NCBI RefSeq assembly: GCF_030272615.1
Contig: NC_081409.1
Location: 530,882,291 to 530,942,290 of the forward strand
DNA from: Cryptomeria japonica
Lineage: Eukaryota > Streptophyta > Pinopsida > Cupressales > Cupressaceae
Length of the DNA: 60,000 bases
Reading direction: 5' to 3'
Shown here piece by piece: positions 1-11,600 of this stretch (position 1 is its first letter; each line of letters begins with the position of its first letter). Position numbers and translations under genes: made by a program. The notes beneath the pieces were generated by a model that saw only the letters and a program-made list of their open reading frames with translations, made no database searches and was not told where the DNA came from.

Positions 1-60
1 TTTCCTCAATTTCTTCTACCAATAATGTTGACCATTCTTTGCCAATAGGTAGGGCATCTA

Positions 61-324
61 TTATGTGTTTGCTTTATCATCACTGTCATGATTAAGAGAA
101 GAGCTTGCTTCTCCAAAATGTGTAGTTCTGTCTAGATCTACTGCATAACCAGCTTTGTGATCATTATAAGGGAATCCATCCCTTACACCCAAGAATTCTC
201 CTATGGTTTCGTCATTTTGGAACCAATATAATTGTGGCTCTCCTTCTTGCCCCCAGTCAATCAGACATGGATGCATTAGGAGAAAGTCTTTGTCTCTTAT
301 CATTTTAGAGGATCCAAATATCAT
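61..324 (-). pseudogene. protease-RT linker fragment, leftmost Ty3 element
   Basis: An 87-codon open frame lying downstream of the G-patch on the element strand. It is acidic and aromatic (CLIDWGQEGEPQLYWFQ) and has no domain I recognise. Position puts it in the spacer before reverse transcriptase, which is long in this group. The stretch 325-965 between it and the protease has stops in all frames and is the same spacer in decayed form. Chance opening is possible. Confidence 0.4.
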
Positions 325-965
325 GCATACTTGATTATGATCAGTTGTTTCTTCATCATAAATTGGTGATGGGTTGTCTTCATTGTCAAATGGAAATTCA
401 TAGTCATGAGAATTTGTGACGCTTTATATGTATGTTTTACCTTTTGATTCTGTATCACTTATCTGCTCTTATTCTGGTAACTAAATTTGAGTGGATCTCC
501 TTTGTATTGTGGATACCCTTCTTAAGCCTGGTATTATCCTTTGTAGTCTTGTTGCATCTGATTCAAATGGAGGTGATAAAGTTGTTTCTCTTGGCAAAAG
601 TATTGACAATAACCAAGGATTTGGTTCTTCTGTTGGTGTTAAGCCTCTATCTATTGCTATGTTTGCTTGTGAAGATGATTCAGGTACTATACTGGTGGAT
701 GTCTATGTGGTAGGTTCTTGTAGGAGTTGTCTCATGTCTTCACCATCTGATTCTGTGATAGGAGATGTTGGTAGTCTCTTTCTTTTTTGAGGTGGAAAGA
801 AATCAATTTTTTATGATGGTTGGTTTATAGGTATGAAATTTGAGGGTACCCTTGGCTTGTTTAATATGTCCAATGTTTTTTGTCTAGATTATGTTATTGG
901 TGGAACATATTTATATCCCAAGCCTTGATTCTTTGGGTTTTCATGTGGTAAAGAGGTTCTAATAT

Positions 966-2372
966 TCATTTCTTTTGTAGTCCTAATCCTGTGGTGCCAT
1001 CATATCCATGTTTTTGTAACATCTTGAAGCCATTTCCATATTGATGTAGAGGTATCCTAGGTACTACCATGTCATCCTCCTCTCTGTATATCCAGTGATT
1101 AATATCTTCATTTAGAGATTCTTCTTGTAGATCTCCCCATCTAATGAAAGAACAAGAATCTGAATATTTTATTATTTCTTTTCCTTTATCTTGCTTCATT
1201 GTTGTGTTTTGAGGCTTCAAAAAGGACCTGGGAGAAAATGATGATTGTTTGGCATCTGATGTGCTTGAAATAGAATATTCTCCACAACCAACTTCCTTAA
1301 TATGCAAAGAAGATATGGTTGGTGTATTTTTCTCTATTTCTTTAATTGATAATGATTCCATTTGTAGGTGAATAGGAGCTTCCTGATTGTTTGGTACTTG
1401 ATTGTCTGAGCTTGCCCTTAAATGATTATAGTGTTGGAAAGGGTTCGGTTCACCATGGACAATGATCTCTATACCATTGTATGGGAACTCTACACATTGG
1501 TGAAAAGTTGATGGTACTGCTTGCATTGTATGTATCCATGGGCAACCTAATAGCATATTGTACCCCAATTCTCTGTCTAGGACTTTAAAGGTGATATTTG
1601 TTGTAGCTAGTTCCACTTGTACTAGTAGAGTCACCATACCTTTGGAAGGACGTTCCTCATCATCATAGGCTTTAATATTGATTCTCTTAGTAGAGTCAAT
1701 ATAATGTTCAGAATATCCCAAATCTTTGATCAAATGTAGAGTGCATATGTTGAGGCCCACACCACCATCTATAAGTACTCTTCAAACCTTTTTTTGGTCA
1801 ATGAAAGCTTCTAAGTACAATGGATCATTATGCATGAGTCGGTTTGCAGGAACATCATGTTCAGTGAATGTGACCTTTGAAGCTAATAAGTTTCCCACCA
1901 TTGATTGAAATGTGTTCTCATCAATATCCCTAGGAACAACCGAATCTTGTAAGGCTTTATCCAGGACTACTTTATGGGCTTGTGATATGCACAATAACTC
2001 AAATAGTGAAATTTGGGCTAGAGTTCGCTTTAACAAATCCACCATATTATAGTTTGTATTTATTGAAGGTTGGTTCGAAGGTACTCCTTGTAATGTGACT
2101 TTAGATCTTCTTGTAATGACGACACAATCTCTGCTTTTAGGATTCACTATGATTGTAGCAACCATTTCATGCTCTTCACTTAGTGTGTTAATGGCATAGT
2201 TAAATGCTACATTGGTATAATTGGCAGTATTGTCTTGTGCATTAGAACTGGAAGCCTTTCCTTTGTCATTTTTGACAAAAGGATATTTGAAAATGGTATG
2301 ATTTATATTTGGTGCTTTATTATCCACTATAATGTCACCTTGATCTATGAGGTCTTGGGTGAGGTTCTTCAA
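966..2372 (-). pseudogene. aspartic protease region with G-patch, leftmost Ty3 element
   Basis: Two open stretches in one frame, 2372-1782 and 1781-966, are separated by a single TGA at 1782-1784. Just after it comes the protease active-site block VLIDGGVGLNIC, with the catalytic aspartate codon at 1767-1769, where DSG/DTG is usual and DGG is found here. Further on are LGYNMLLGCPWIH and AVPSTFHQ, the conserved C-terminal protease part of plant Tat-type elements. The last 30 residues (YGNGFKMLQKHGYDGTTGLG) form a G-patch. The enzyme would process the polyprotein. The upstream 196 codons are a gag-protease spacer with no domain I recognise. Confidence 0.75.
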
Positions 2373-2792
2373 TTTGTAGAAACTTGCAGTTTTGTGACCC
2401 TTATTATGGTGATATTTGCAAAAATCATTGTCATTCTACCAAGCAGGCTTAAATGGACCTGGTTCATATGGCCTAGCTTCTGGTAAAGTTATGGCATTTC
2501 TCTATACCAGCTTCTTCAGTGCTGATTCAATAGGTTCTCCGAGGGGTGTGAAGTTCCTTCTAGGTGCACCTATCCTTTGAGGCCTTGGATTATTTGACTG
2601 TAGTACATTGGTGTCATTTGTCTGAGACTGGTTCTTATCAATTAGTCCTTGTAAAGATATTGTTGGTTGAGCTTTGTTCACAATACGTGCATCAACAACT
2701 CCGTCATTTATGACATTTTTGTTTCTAGACCAAAATTTTGATCTTTCATTGTTTGTGTTGGTGGTTGGTCCACTATCCTTTTGGTGTTTCAA
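2373..2792 (-). pseudogene. gag C-terminal region with degenerate zinc-binding motif
   Basis: The first 96 codons are polar (N, Q, S, R) and end with RRNFTPLGEPIESALKKL, a block often seen downstream of capsid in plant Tat-group Gag proteins. After one stop codon the same frame continues with FCKYHHNKGHKT and KLKNLTQDLIDQG (about 2340-2425). That matches the C-x2-H, G-H-x-T arrangement of the Gag zinc-binding motif in this group, but the last cysteine position is not kept. It would bind RNA in the particle. Frame agrees with the following protease region. Confidence 0.6.
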
Positions 2793-2859
2793 TATCCCTC
2801 ATTCTAATAGGCCTTTCTCATATTTGATGTCTTTTTTCTGTTATGTCTTTGAAATTATT

Positions 2860-3613
2860 CAAGCATTGCATTTGTAATGGATATTTAATCGGAGGCACAA
2901 TATTTTCATTAAAGATGTCTACTTGCTCTACTTCAGGGATGTGGCTAAGACATCTATGATATAGGCCTCTCCAACTTTGTAAGAATGTGGTAAAAGTCTC
3001 ACCTTATTTTTGTTTCGTTGCACAAATCCATTAATGTGATTGGATTATCTATATTGAAGGCAAAGCTGGATATAAATAACTCAGCTAATTCTCCCCATGA
3101 AGCAATTTTTGGCGGAAGGTGCGAAAACTATTCTAATGTTGTCCCTCCGAGGCTCTTTTAAAATAATCTCATCAAGTATGTATCATTGTGAGCTACTTCA
3201 ATGCATGTCATGAAGAATTCTCTAATATAATCTTGAGGATCTCCTTTCCCTCTATATTTGTCAAATTTTGGTGTTTTGAAATGTGGGGGAAAAGGTGGCA
3301 TGTATAGTTTTCTGTCAAAAGGATATAGACATAGATCTTCCATGGTATACCTCTTTTTATCATTCCCCGCTTGTATACTAGTCATTTTCTTTTGAAGGTT
3401 CTCCATTTGTTGAGTCAGAAGTTTTGTTTGGGTTATTGGTGTGTTGACCTGATGAATGTTCCCTACAAAAAGAATAGTATTTGAGTACCTTTGAGCTTGT
3501 TGAAATGTAGACAAATCAGGTAAATGTGTCCCATAAGTCCCAGTAGGTGGTGTGAAGTATGCAAATTGCGGAGTACCATTTGGCTGAGCCAAGCTCGTTG
3601 TCCCTAGATTCAT
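2860..3613 (-). pseudogene. gag core (retrotransposon gag domain), leftmost Ty3 element
   Basis: This encodes the capsid part of Gag, which assembles the cytoplasmic particle. Visible blocks are YPFDRKLYMPPFPPHFKTPK, then FDKYRGKGDPQDYIREFF, then SLGGTTLE, FSHLPP, LDLCN-like MDLCNETK and, in another frame, GETFTTFLQSW. This order is the classical plant retrotrans_gag signature. The frame is open to 3158, then shows two nonsense codons, and shifts near 3015 in a short T/A-rich run. The last part (about 2870-3010) therefore lies in a second frame. Clearly inactive. Family call is secure. Confidence 0.8.
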
Positions 3614-3829
3614 ATTTTGACTATTCTAAGTGGAACCAACCGAGACTATTGGTTGAGTTATATTTGCCAAGGTAGTGGTGTGAGATATTGGAGCTTACAA
3701 CGTCATATTTGGCATTGTACATGTTGTAAGATTGGCACTTGGTGGTGTCACTATTGACTGTATTGAGGTTGTAGCCATATTTGCATTTTGAGATATACCT
3801 TGCATTGTTGTAGCAATTGTTGCTTGTGT

Positions 3830-4276
3830 CTACGTTGTAACAGGTATTGGAGGTATATTTTGGTTTAATGTCACACCTTTTGGTAGTATTGTTGAAATAT
3901 CTACCCCTGGCAATAGCTTGGCCTGATTTTGTACTAAGAGAGTGATATATCTATCTCTGTCGCTATTAATGAGAGCGTTGAGAATCATTAATGTTGTAGG
4001 ATCTTGTTGGGCTGCTTCAAGCTCTTCCTTTGTCAAATTATGTTGTATTTCATCAATGGAAGGCATCTTGTTCAGGTTTGTTGAGATTGTTGTGGGTGTG
4101 TAACCTTGTGTTTGTTGTTGTGTGGATAGATCCATATTCCATGTTGGGTTGACCAGGGGGTTGTTGTTAGGATCCTTTTGATTTTTTACCTTTTGAGAAT
4201 GCGTTAATGGCATGGATATTGCTTTGTAGTGATCTTGACTCTCTAAGATATGTATGCAAGACTCTGTTAAATGCAA
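3830..4276 (-). pseudogene. gag N-terminal region, leftmost Ty3 element
   Basis: A 148-codon open frame reading into the gag core in the same frame, though stops separate the two. It is rich in N, Q, T and P, including the segments LSTQQQTQGYTPTTISTN and IPPIPVTT, with a more helical middle (IQHNLTKEELEAAQQDP). Low-complexity polar N-terminal parts are common in plant Ty3 gag proteins. The assignment is mainly by position and frame; I see no named domain. The listed start may not be the real one, because the frame is broken on both sides. Confidence 0.5.
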
Positions 4277-6354
4277 CTAAATATGCTTCTATGAATTCCT
4301 AAAATGTAGACAACGTGATCTATGATGACTTGCTATCTAGGATTTCGCAATTCAGACACGAGATTTTCAACATATTTCCGGAAAGATTCAAACTCGGTCT
4401 CTTCTTTAATTCGGTTTTTAAGGTCTATGTCTATCTGTACTAATTTTAGAACTTCTTCATCTATGATATCCTGGACTATGTTGTATTGGTTTTGATCAAT
4501 TATCAATTCCTCAGCAAGGGTATTTAAACTGTCAGTTATTTCTAATTCAAATCAGAATTGATTATTTCCTTTTAGACCCATGCATTGAAGATTACTATGC
4601 AGACGATGCAGACTCTAAGAATAAATGAATGAGACCTAAAATGATGGACACTTTTTCTTTTTCTAACACGGTTTGAGGAATCTTGCTATGGTCTTCTCTA
4701 CAGATTGTCTAATGGCTTCTTTTTTAGTTGCTCTTTGTATATTTTTCCTTAGTTTCTCATCAAGGCGAACAAACTTTCAGATTTCATCATCTATGACGAA
4801 CTCAACTGTATCATATTAGGCATGATTGACTCTTACTTCCCAAGTGAGGTTATCTAAACCATTAATTATTTATAATTGGTCAGTGTTTGGTCCAAGATTT
4901 GGTTGTTCGAATGGGAATTCTCCATCTCGTCTAATACCCATGGAGTTAGGTATGATTCCTATAATCTGACGCGACACTAATCGTAAGGTACTTTAGTGAA
5001 ATGACTTGTGTGAGGACTTTGTGTGATGATTATAATGGAACTTATACATGAATTGAATACCTGGGACGTATGATCACTTGAAAGTAACATTTTTATCAAT
5101 TTTGAATTTGTCCAAAAGGTTTGGTTCTAATGTTGGTTTTGTTGTTGAAGTGTTGATCTTGTTGAACACTGAAACTTTTGACTTTGTTTTTATTTGTGTC
5201 TTCCAATGTTTTAAACTTGTTGAAGTATAGCAAAGGACACAACAGTCACATAAAAAAGAATAAAACCATGAATATAGCAATTGTTTAGGAAAGTTTTTCA
5301 AATTTCCATGAATGTTGGAATCTTTTTCAAGACCCCATTTTGTTTTTCGTTGTATTTGGGCAATTTGATATCACATCAAACAGACTCTCCTAATGTCAAA
5401 AGGTCACAAGTATTATCATAGACCACATCTTGATACTCCATCAGCTCAAACAGTTGTGTCACACCCTAGGGTGCACCCGTTTTTTTGCCTTTTTCCAGAA
5501 ATTAGATCAAAGAAGATTGCTCCTCAATTGGTCTGTTATCCTAGGAGATTTATGGTGAGTGTCTTGGGGGCAGATCCTTCCCCACCCTTGCACTTTGATA
5601 AAACAAGTGTCTGGTTTTTTACTTAGCTTGGCTTCTAATTTATATGGTGTTTAGACAGGGTTCCGTTCAAGTGGTCACAATCAGTAGCATTTTACACTCT
5701 GCTGAGGGAGGTCTCCCAATCTGTAGAGGTTACGCTCTATAGATTTTAACGCACTGTATAGGTACTGATGGGAGGCACAACGCCATTGTGACAGCATGTA
5801 ACACTCGTCGCATATGATTTTCATCACATACACATTTGATTATAGTGGCTTGGATTACTTAGCTTTAGCCATTGGCCACTTAGGTCGTTCCCCTCTCACC
5901 AACCTTAATGGCGCCCTAAGGGAAACTTGAGAGGGCAGGCCTTCTAAAGGATTTAATTGCAAAAAATAAAGAAAAGCATGAAGGAAGAGAGTTTGGTTTT
6001 TTGATCACCCATTGAAGGGGAGAGCATAATACCTATCTCCTAGAAGACACATAAAAAAAGTTCTTTTTATCCCTTCATCGCAACGATTTTCTATTCTAAG
6101 TGGAGATTTTGCTCCACACAGACATGGTGTTCATTTTAACCAGCATAGAAATGATGAAATTTGTTTTGTTCTTTTATTAAAGCACCAAAAAGAAATGTTT
6201 CTAGGCTACCTCTGTAGAAAAATAATAATGTTAGTCAACACACAGTGGGTTGTCTAGCCTAGTTTTCAAATTTAAGAGTTTCATCTTTTCGCAAACAGAA
6301 ATGCATTTTGGTAAAAACCAGAAGTGTAACAAAACAAAAAATGAAAAACTAAAT

Positions 6355-7040
6355 CTATCAAATGCGACTAAACTACTAATCAAATGTGAACTAACATCAT
6401 ATCAAATGCAACATGATTAACCATCAATTGTGAATTAGTGTGTAAGCAATTGCCACACGATGACTGATCAATTACGACTGTGTCAGGGCAGTTGCGACTT
6501 CTCTGTTTGTTTTTTTGTTGGATTTTTCAAAATTTTAACTAAAAAACAAAAGAAAAAGATAGAAGATAGAAGGGTTATTCTACAATGATATTGTTCCACA
6601 CTATGCGAGCCAACACATCGTTTTCATCAAAGAATTTGTATTTGGTTAGAAAGCAATGGATGGTTTTGTGATACCAAGCGATCTCCTCTTTTTCTTCGAT
6701 CTCACGGAGCTCCCTTTCAGCCTTTAGAAGCCTTTGATAAGCCTTTTGTTGTCTGCTATTCTTCTTTGCCTTCCTTGCACCTAAATTTCAGAATCTCACC
6801 TTTCCTGCCATTAGATTAGATATATTTTATATGTAGAAATCAACTTTTCTAGAATTTGACAAAATTTCAGGGTTAGATGCGCAAGACAAACTCATGCAAA
6901 AATGACACAAAAATTTCTTAATTGTCAATCTTTTAGAGCAATTGTGATATCCTGTCTAATCAATTGTGATATGATGTCAGGGCAATTGTGATATGATATC
7001 AACAATTGTGAATTTCTGCGTATTCAATTGCGACGCCCAA
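6355..7040. repeat. scattered CAATTGYGA-type motif field
   Basis: Variants of CAATTGTGA, CAATTGCGAC and CAATTACGAC recur about ten times in two clusters, roughly 6355-6500 and 6945-7035. They flank the small leader ORF. Spacing is irregular, so this is not a simple tandem repeat. Function unknown. Confidence 0.4.
6575..6811 (-). pseudogene. small leader ORF, charged helix-like protein, one internal stop
   Basis: An ATG at 6811 opens 78 codons ending at TAA (6575-6577), with a single in-frame TGA at codon 8. The middle is rich in K, R and E (for example QQKAYQRLLKAERELREIEE) and should form a charged amphipathic helix or short coiled coil; the C-terminal part is more hydrophobic and aromatic. 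It lies in the leader between primer binding site and gag, on the same strand as the element. Some Tat-lineage Ty3 elements (Ogre) carry an extra ORF before gag, so this could be a remnant of one, but I recognise no family. The internal stop and short length make chance a real alternative. Confidence 0.35.
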
Positions 7041-7108
7041 TTTCCTGTGCACATACGGATCTGTAAAACCTGTCAAAACAAACAAAAAAAATAAAAGGTC
7101 AGAGTTTA

Positions 7109-7126
7109 TTCACGTCGGGTTCACCA
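7109..7126 (-). other. primer binding site of the leftmost Ty3 element
   Basis: The minus strand reads TGGTGAACCCGACGTGAA, two bases after the LTR end. It begins with TGG, as expected for pairing with a tRNA CCA tail. I could not match it with confidence to a particular plant tRNA. Confidence 0.6.
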
Positions 7127-7128
7127 AA

Positions 7129-8620
7129 TGTACTCAGGCAGTAAATAGGCATACATTGTATAATTAGATTATCAAAGAGCGAATCACAACTCTAAATCTA
7201 ATTAGTGTTACTCCTAAATAATAATAGAATAAAGCTAATATCAATTGAATTGAAATGAAACTAATTAAAATCTCCCTCAATTGAAACAACAAGGCTTTCA
7301 TTTCTCTTCTCTATTGTTGTTGATTTAGGTGGCTCTTAGGTATTGCACTTGATTTCTTGCATAAGATAGACAACAATATTGAAGACTGTGATTCTAGACT
7401 GAATTGAGAAAAGAAGTTGAATTAGATTGATCAGTGAAATCGATTGATTGATTTTCAACACAAAGGGGGTGAGAAATAGAACTCAAGTGTTGATTGATAA
7501 ATAACTGATTTAGATTGATCAGTGAAATCGATTGATTGATTTGTTAACTCATTTGATTGAGTAGTCAATTGGATTACTTGAAGAGTGAACTGCATAGATG
7601 GATTAGTCAGCTCACTTGATTGATTAGTGAACTGGATAGAATAGGGAGATGACTGAACTGATGGATTAGTCATAAAAAGTTGATTTTGAGTAAAAAAGGA
7701 TGATTGATGAGTTAACTGAGTTAACCGATTAGACAACTGATTTGATCAATTAGTTCTGATTTTAGCATGTGTTGTAGGAATTTGAAATTCAATTTAATTT
7801 TTATTTTCAATTTGAATTTGAATTTGGTCATTCAAATGTTGAAATGCACATGAAATTAACTGAAATTCAGATTGGGGGAATCTGTGAATTTGGTGATTTG
7901 GAATTAGATGAAATTAAGTGAAATTTGAATTTGGGAGAAATGAGATGAAATTAGATGAAATTAATTGGAATTATAATTTTGGCAATCGGAAGAATAAGTT
8001 AATTAATTTAAATAATTTAAATGAAATTATTTAAACTTAGGAAATAGAATTAATTAAATAATAAAGATTATTTAACTAAGGAAAAGGTTGTAATTAATTT
8101 AAATAATTTGAAATTGAATTTAATTTTTATTTTCAATTTGAATTTGAATTTGGTCATTCAAATGTTGAAATGCACATGAAATTAACTGAAATTCAGATCG
8201 GGGGAAAATGTGAATTTGGTGATTTGGAATTAGATGAAATTAAGTGAAATTTGAATTTGGGAGAAATGAGATGAAATTAGATGAAATTAATTGGAATTAT
8301 AATTTTGGCAATTGGAAGAATAAATTAATTAATTTAAATAATTTAAATGAAATTATTTAAACTTAGGAAATAGAATTAATTAAATAATAAAGATTATTTA
8401 ACTAAGGAAAACATTGTAATTAATTAAATAATTAATATTTAATTAATAATTGAGATATGGTTAACTGATTAAAATGATTTGAGAGTAAAAAATAGAATAA
8501 TTAGAAGTGTTGAAGGGTGATGATTAGAAGAAATAGTTAGTTTAATCAAATAATTAAAAAATTAATTAAAAAGATGAACAATTAGTGTAGAATTAATGAG
8601 ACATTTTTTAGGTGTCTACA
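7129..8620 (-). repeat. 5' LTR of the leftmost Ty3 element
   Basis: On the minus strand the LTR starts TGTAGACACCTAAAAAATGT at 8620 and ends GCCTGAGTACA at 7129, which is the usual TG...CA pair for plant Ty3 LTRs. Two bases separate it from the primer binding site. The length is 1,492 bp. It is AT-rich and contains a two-copy tandem duplication of about 326 bp and an older 88 bp repeat spacing near 7420-7545. Only one LTR is in the window, so both ends were inferred from motif and PBS position rather than from an LTR pair. Confidence 0.78.
7776..8430. repeat. two-copy tandem duplication of about 326 bp inside the LTR
   Basis: The blocks starting near 7776 and 8102 are almost the same for their full length. 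For example GGTCATTCAAATGTTGAAAT occurs at 7826 and 8152, and ACTAAGGAAAA at 8075 and 8401, both 326 bp apart. The few differences are single bases. The unit is AT-rich and rich in GAAATTAAAT-like words. Confidence 0.85.
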
Positions 8621-11600
8621 CATCCATCTATTTATTTATTATTTATTTGATTATTTTATATGTATCTGTACATTTAATTATCTGTTTATTGTTTATCTAT
8701 TTATTTATTTTTGGCTCATCTATATATTGGTTGTGATTTATTATTTGAGCTTTTGATTTATTGGATTATTATTTATTTATTGTTTAATTAGTGGTGGGTA
8801 TTTATGTCTGTTTGTACATTTATTTATTTATCTTCTTTATTGATTATTCTTTATTTATTGTTTATCTAATTATTAATTGTTTTGATTATTTATTTTTTGC
8901 ATTGTTGTTTTATTTATTTGTTACTATTTATGTACCTGCCCCTTGTTATGATTGGCCCTCTTGGGAGTTGTGATTGTGAGGATAATATTATTCAATTGTT
9001 TGTTTATTTATTTATATTATTTGTGGTATTATATTTAATTGGAGTATTTATTTATATTGTTTTTGATTTATTTTATTGGGAATTAATTTATTATTATTAT
9101 TTATTATATTGTTATTATTACATTTTCTTGTTACTAATTGAGTAATTAAATATCATGTTTATACCTAACCTATTATTTTATTGGTTGAGACTAGAGGGTA
9201 AGTAAATGATATTATTTTATATTCTTACCTTGATTTTTGGAAGGGGGGTTGGTATAGAATATATTTTATTAGAATATTTTGATTGGCAGACATTCTTCTG
9301 TAGATTTGAATGAGATTCTATTAATTGCCTTTGTGAGCATTTTTTTGGGTGTGCTTTTAGATACCTTTCTGCGACTTTTGGATTTTAGAATTGCTTGGGC
9401 GAGAATTGCTTGGTTGGGTTGAATTTTGGAAAGCTTGTTGGTTTGAATTTTGCTCTTCTACGATTGCATTACCATCACTCTACTTCGAGGTTGGAGATCT
9501 TTTACCATTCTTGAATTTAAATTTTTGGAAAGAGTTGTTTTCTTCATGACTGTTAAAAGATTGTTTGGGGAAATTTGGGAATGAATGACTATTCTATTAT
9601 CAGTAATTGGGAGTAATATTTTGGGAAAAAGATTTAAATATGATTTTATGAATCTGTGTGGTGTATTGCTGGAAAAGGGCATTGGTGTATGTTGATATGT
9701 TGATTATAATTTATTTGTGAATATATTGTGGTAACAGTTGGTTTTGTGAGGTTTATTTGTTGTTGCATACCTTGTCTTGTGTCCATTTGGTTTGATTAGA
9801 TCTAGAGTGGCTATGTCTATAAGCTTTTCTGCGCAAGTTATTGTTGGTATAAGTTGGAATTCAATCTTTTATGTGCAAGTTATTGTCGATATAAGTTGGA
9901 ATTCTTGGATGCATTGTATTGTTGACCTTAACAAGGATTTCTTTTGGTTTCTTATTGGCTTTTAGTGACTTCTAGATCGTATTTATGCCATTGCAGGCCC
10001 ATGCCCGAATCTAGGCAAATTTGAGTATCTTTGTATCTTTTTTTTTGTGAGTTGGTCCCTTGTTGCAATAGCACTACTCTAGGCTTCAATAATGCCAAAG
10101 TAGTGTCAGCAGATTTTTGGATTGGTTTTTTAATCCCTCAATTGATTTCTCTATTGGGTCTTCATTCTAGAGGCTTGTTTTATTATGCTTGATGGTTTTA
10201 GCGAATCGTGCCATTCATTTGTGATGTGTGTGAATCCATTTGGGCTCTGGCTAGTGGTTTTGTGCTTGTTTGTTGAGGTTTTGATATGTTGCTCCAGTAA
10301 GTTGAGTGATTCCTTGTTGTTGAGGATGGTTAATTGTAGCTCTAGTGAGAGGTTATTTTGTGCCTTGCTGTGGAGGATCATTCTATGTTATTGGATTCAT
10401 GTATTGCCCCTGTTTATGTGTGTTTGACATTATTGAGGCTCTCTTTATTATTGCATTTTGGCATTATGAGCTAATGGCTTGATCCTTGCTATGTGTCTCT
10501 TGGTTGTATGTTGATGACTATTTTTGTGATCAGCTGTATCAGTTTTGTAATGACTCTTGGATGCTTTCCATGTTGATATTCATGTTATTTTTATGTGTTA
10601 CTCTATGTTTTGGCATATGATTAGGGGGAGTGGGCTTCCTTGTGATGAACGGGGTCATGTGAGTTAGGTTGCTATGTACCTAGACCACCAAGGCACATTG
10701 GGAGTTTTCCTTTTTGTAATTCAGTGGACATTTAATAATTGATTGGGTTTGGGTTTCACCTAATAAGATTATTCTATTTGGTTTGGGCCATATGAGATGG
10801 AAATCTAATCTCCCTTGTAATCAAATAGGTTGAGATGCCTCCGCATGTCTATTAAGGGATTGTTTTCACCCTTCTTTTGTGAGGGTAGCTTGTATGTCTA
10901 TTAGGAGTATGGATTTCTCTTCTTTGTGAGGCTAGCACGTAGGAGCACGACTAGTAAGGATGGCCACATTCCCTTCTATATGAGGAAAATATGTGATGCC
11001 ACTCCTTTCCTACATGTGACCATGTCCATATGCCATGATTCAGTGTATGCCTCTAGAAGAATTTATTGTTTATTTCAGCCTTGTGTTGTCATGTGATTAT
11101 TTTTGTGTTGCGTTCATTATGCATGCTATGTTGAGGCACATGGTTGTTAGGTGTCAACCTAGGTCTTGAGTGAGTGTTGTAACCCCATGTCATCTCCTAG
11201 CATGGGGGGTGGTTCCTATTTTGTTCCACATGGTCGGGTGGTTTGATGCCTTCTTCCATTGGTATATTCTTCTTCTTGGATGTTAGTGTGTGTGGATTGG
11301 ATTCTTAGATTCTTCATTACGTGGATATTCTTTGGAGCTGATTTCTATGTACTTAGAATATAATTTATTTTTTCATGATGATTTGTATTTGTAGATGAGA
11401 TTATGTGCCCCTAAGTTATGTATCCTCATGTATTTGCTGATGATGTAGTAGTTTAGGAGGAGTTCTCATTGTATATTCATTGATGTATTGGATACTTGTT
11501 TATGTAATGTTAATAGTTTGATGTGAAAGAAAGAGATAGTATTTGTATGTTTGTATTGTGTGAAATTGTAAGATGGAATTGTATGTACGGCCTTAAGGAA

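Larger units (their letters stand above)
4277..7108 (-). other. long leader of the leftmost Ty3 element
   Basis: This stretch of about 2.8 kb lies between the primer binding site and the first gag-like frame. It has no long open frame. It holds a small charged reading frame (6575-6811), a field of CAATTGYGA-like motifs (about 6355-7040), and a 12 bp perfect palindrome CACCCTAGGGTG at 5462-5473. The part from 4277 to 5390 has short, stop-ridden pieces that may be upstream gag. Nothing else recognisable was seen. Confidence 0.5.
1..8620 (-). mobile_element. Ty3/gypsy retrotransposon (Tat/Ogre-like), 5' part, cut by window edge
   Basis: Reading leftward on the minus strand, the order is LTR, primer binding site, leader of about 2.8 kb, gag, protease with a G-patch, and a linker towards reverse transcriptase. 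The RT, RNase H and integrase would lie beyond base 1. The protease shows the LLGCPWIH and AVPSTFHQ blocks seen in plant Ty3 elements of the Tat group, and a G-patch follows it. The gag frame contains stops and a frameshift, so the copy is dead. The lineage call rests on motifs only; the superfamily call is firm. The second LTR and the target duplication are not visible, so the insertion boundary on the left is unknown. Confidence 0.85.

Noticed and set aside
432-790. Two overlapping plus-strand open frames of 93-99 codons
   Set aside because: They are antisense to the protease-RT linker of the leftmost Ty3 element and have simple hydrophobic composition; no domain.
5393-5626. Plus-strand 77-codon frame in the Ty3 leader
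   Set aside because: Runs against the element strand and has no family resemblance.
8791-9145. Very hydrophobic plus-strand frames resembling membrane proteins
   Set aside because: They come from TTTATTTATT-type low-complexity DNA inside an LTR; F, Y, L and I richness is a composition effect.
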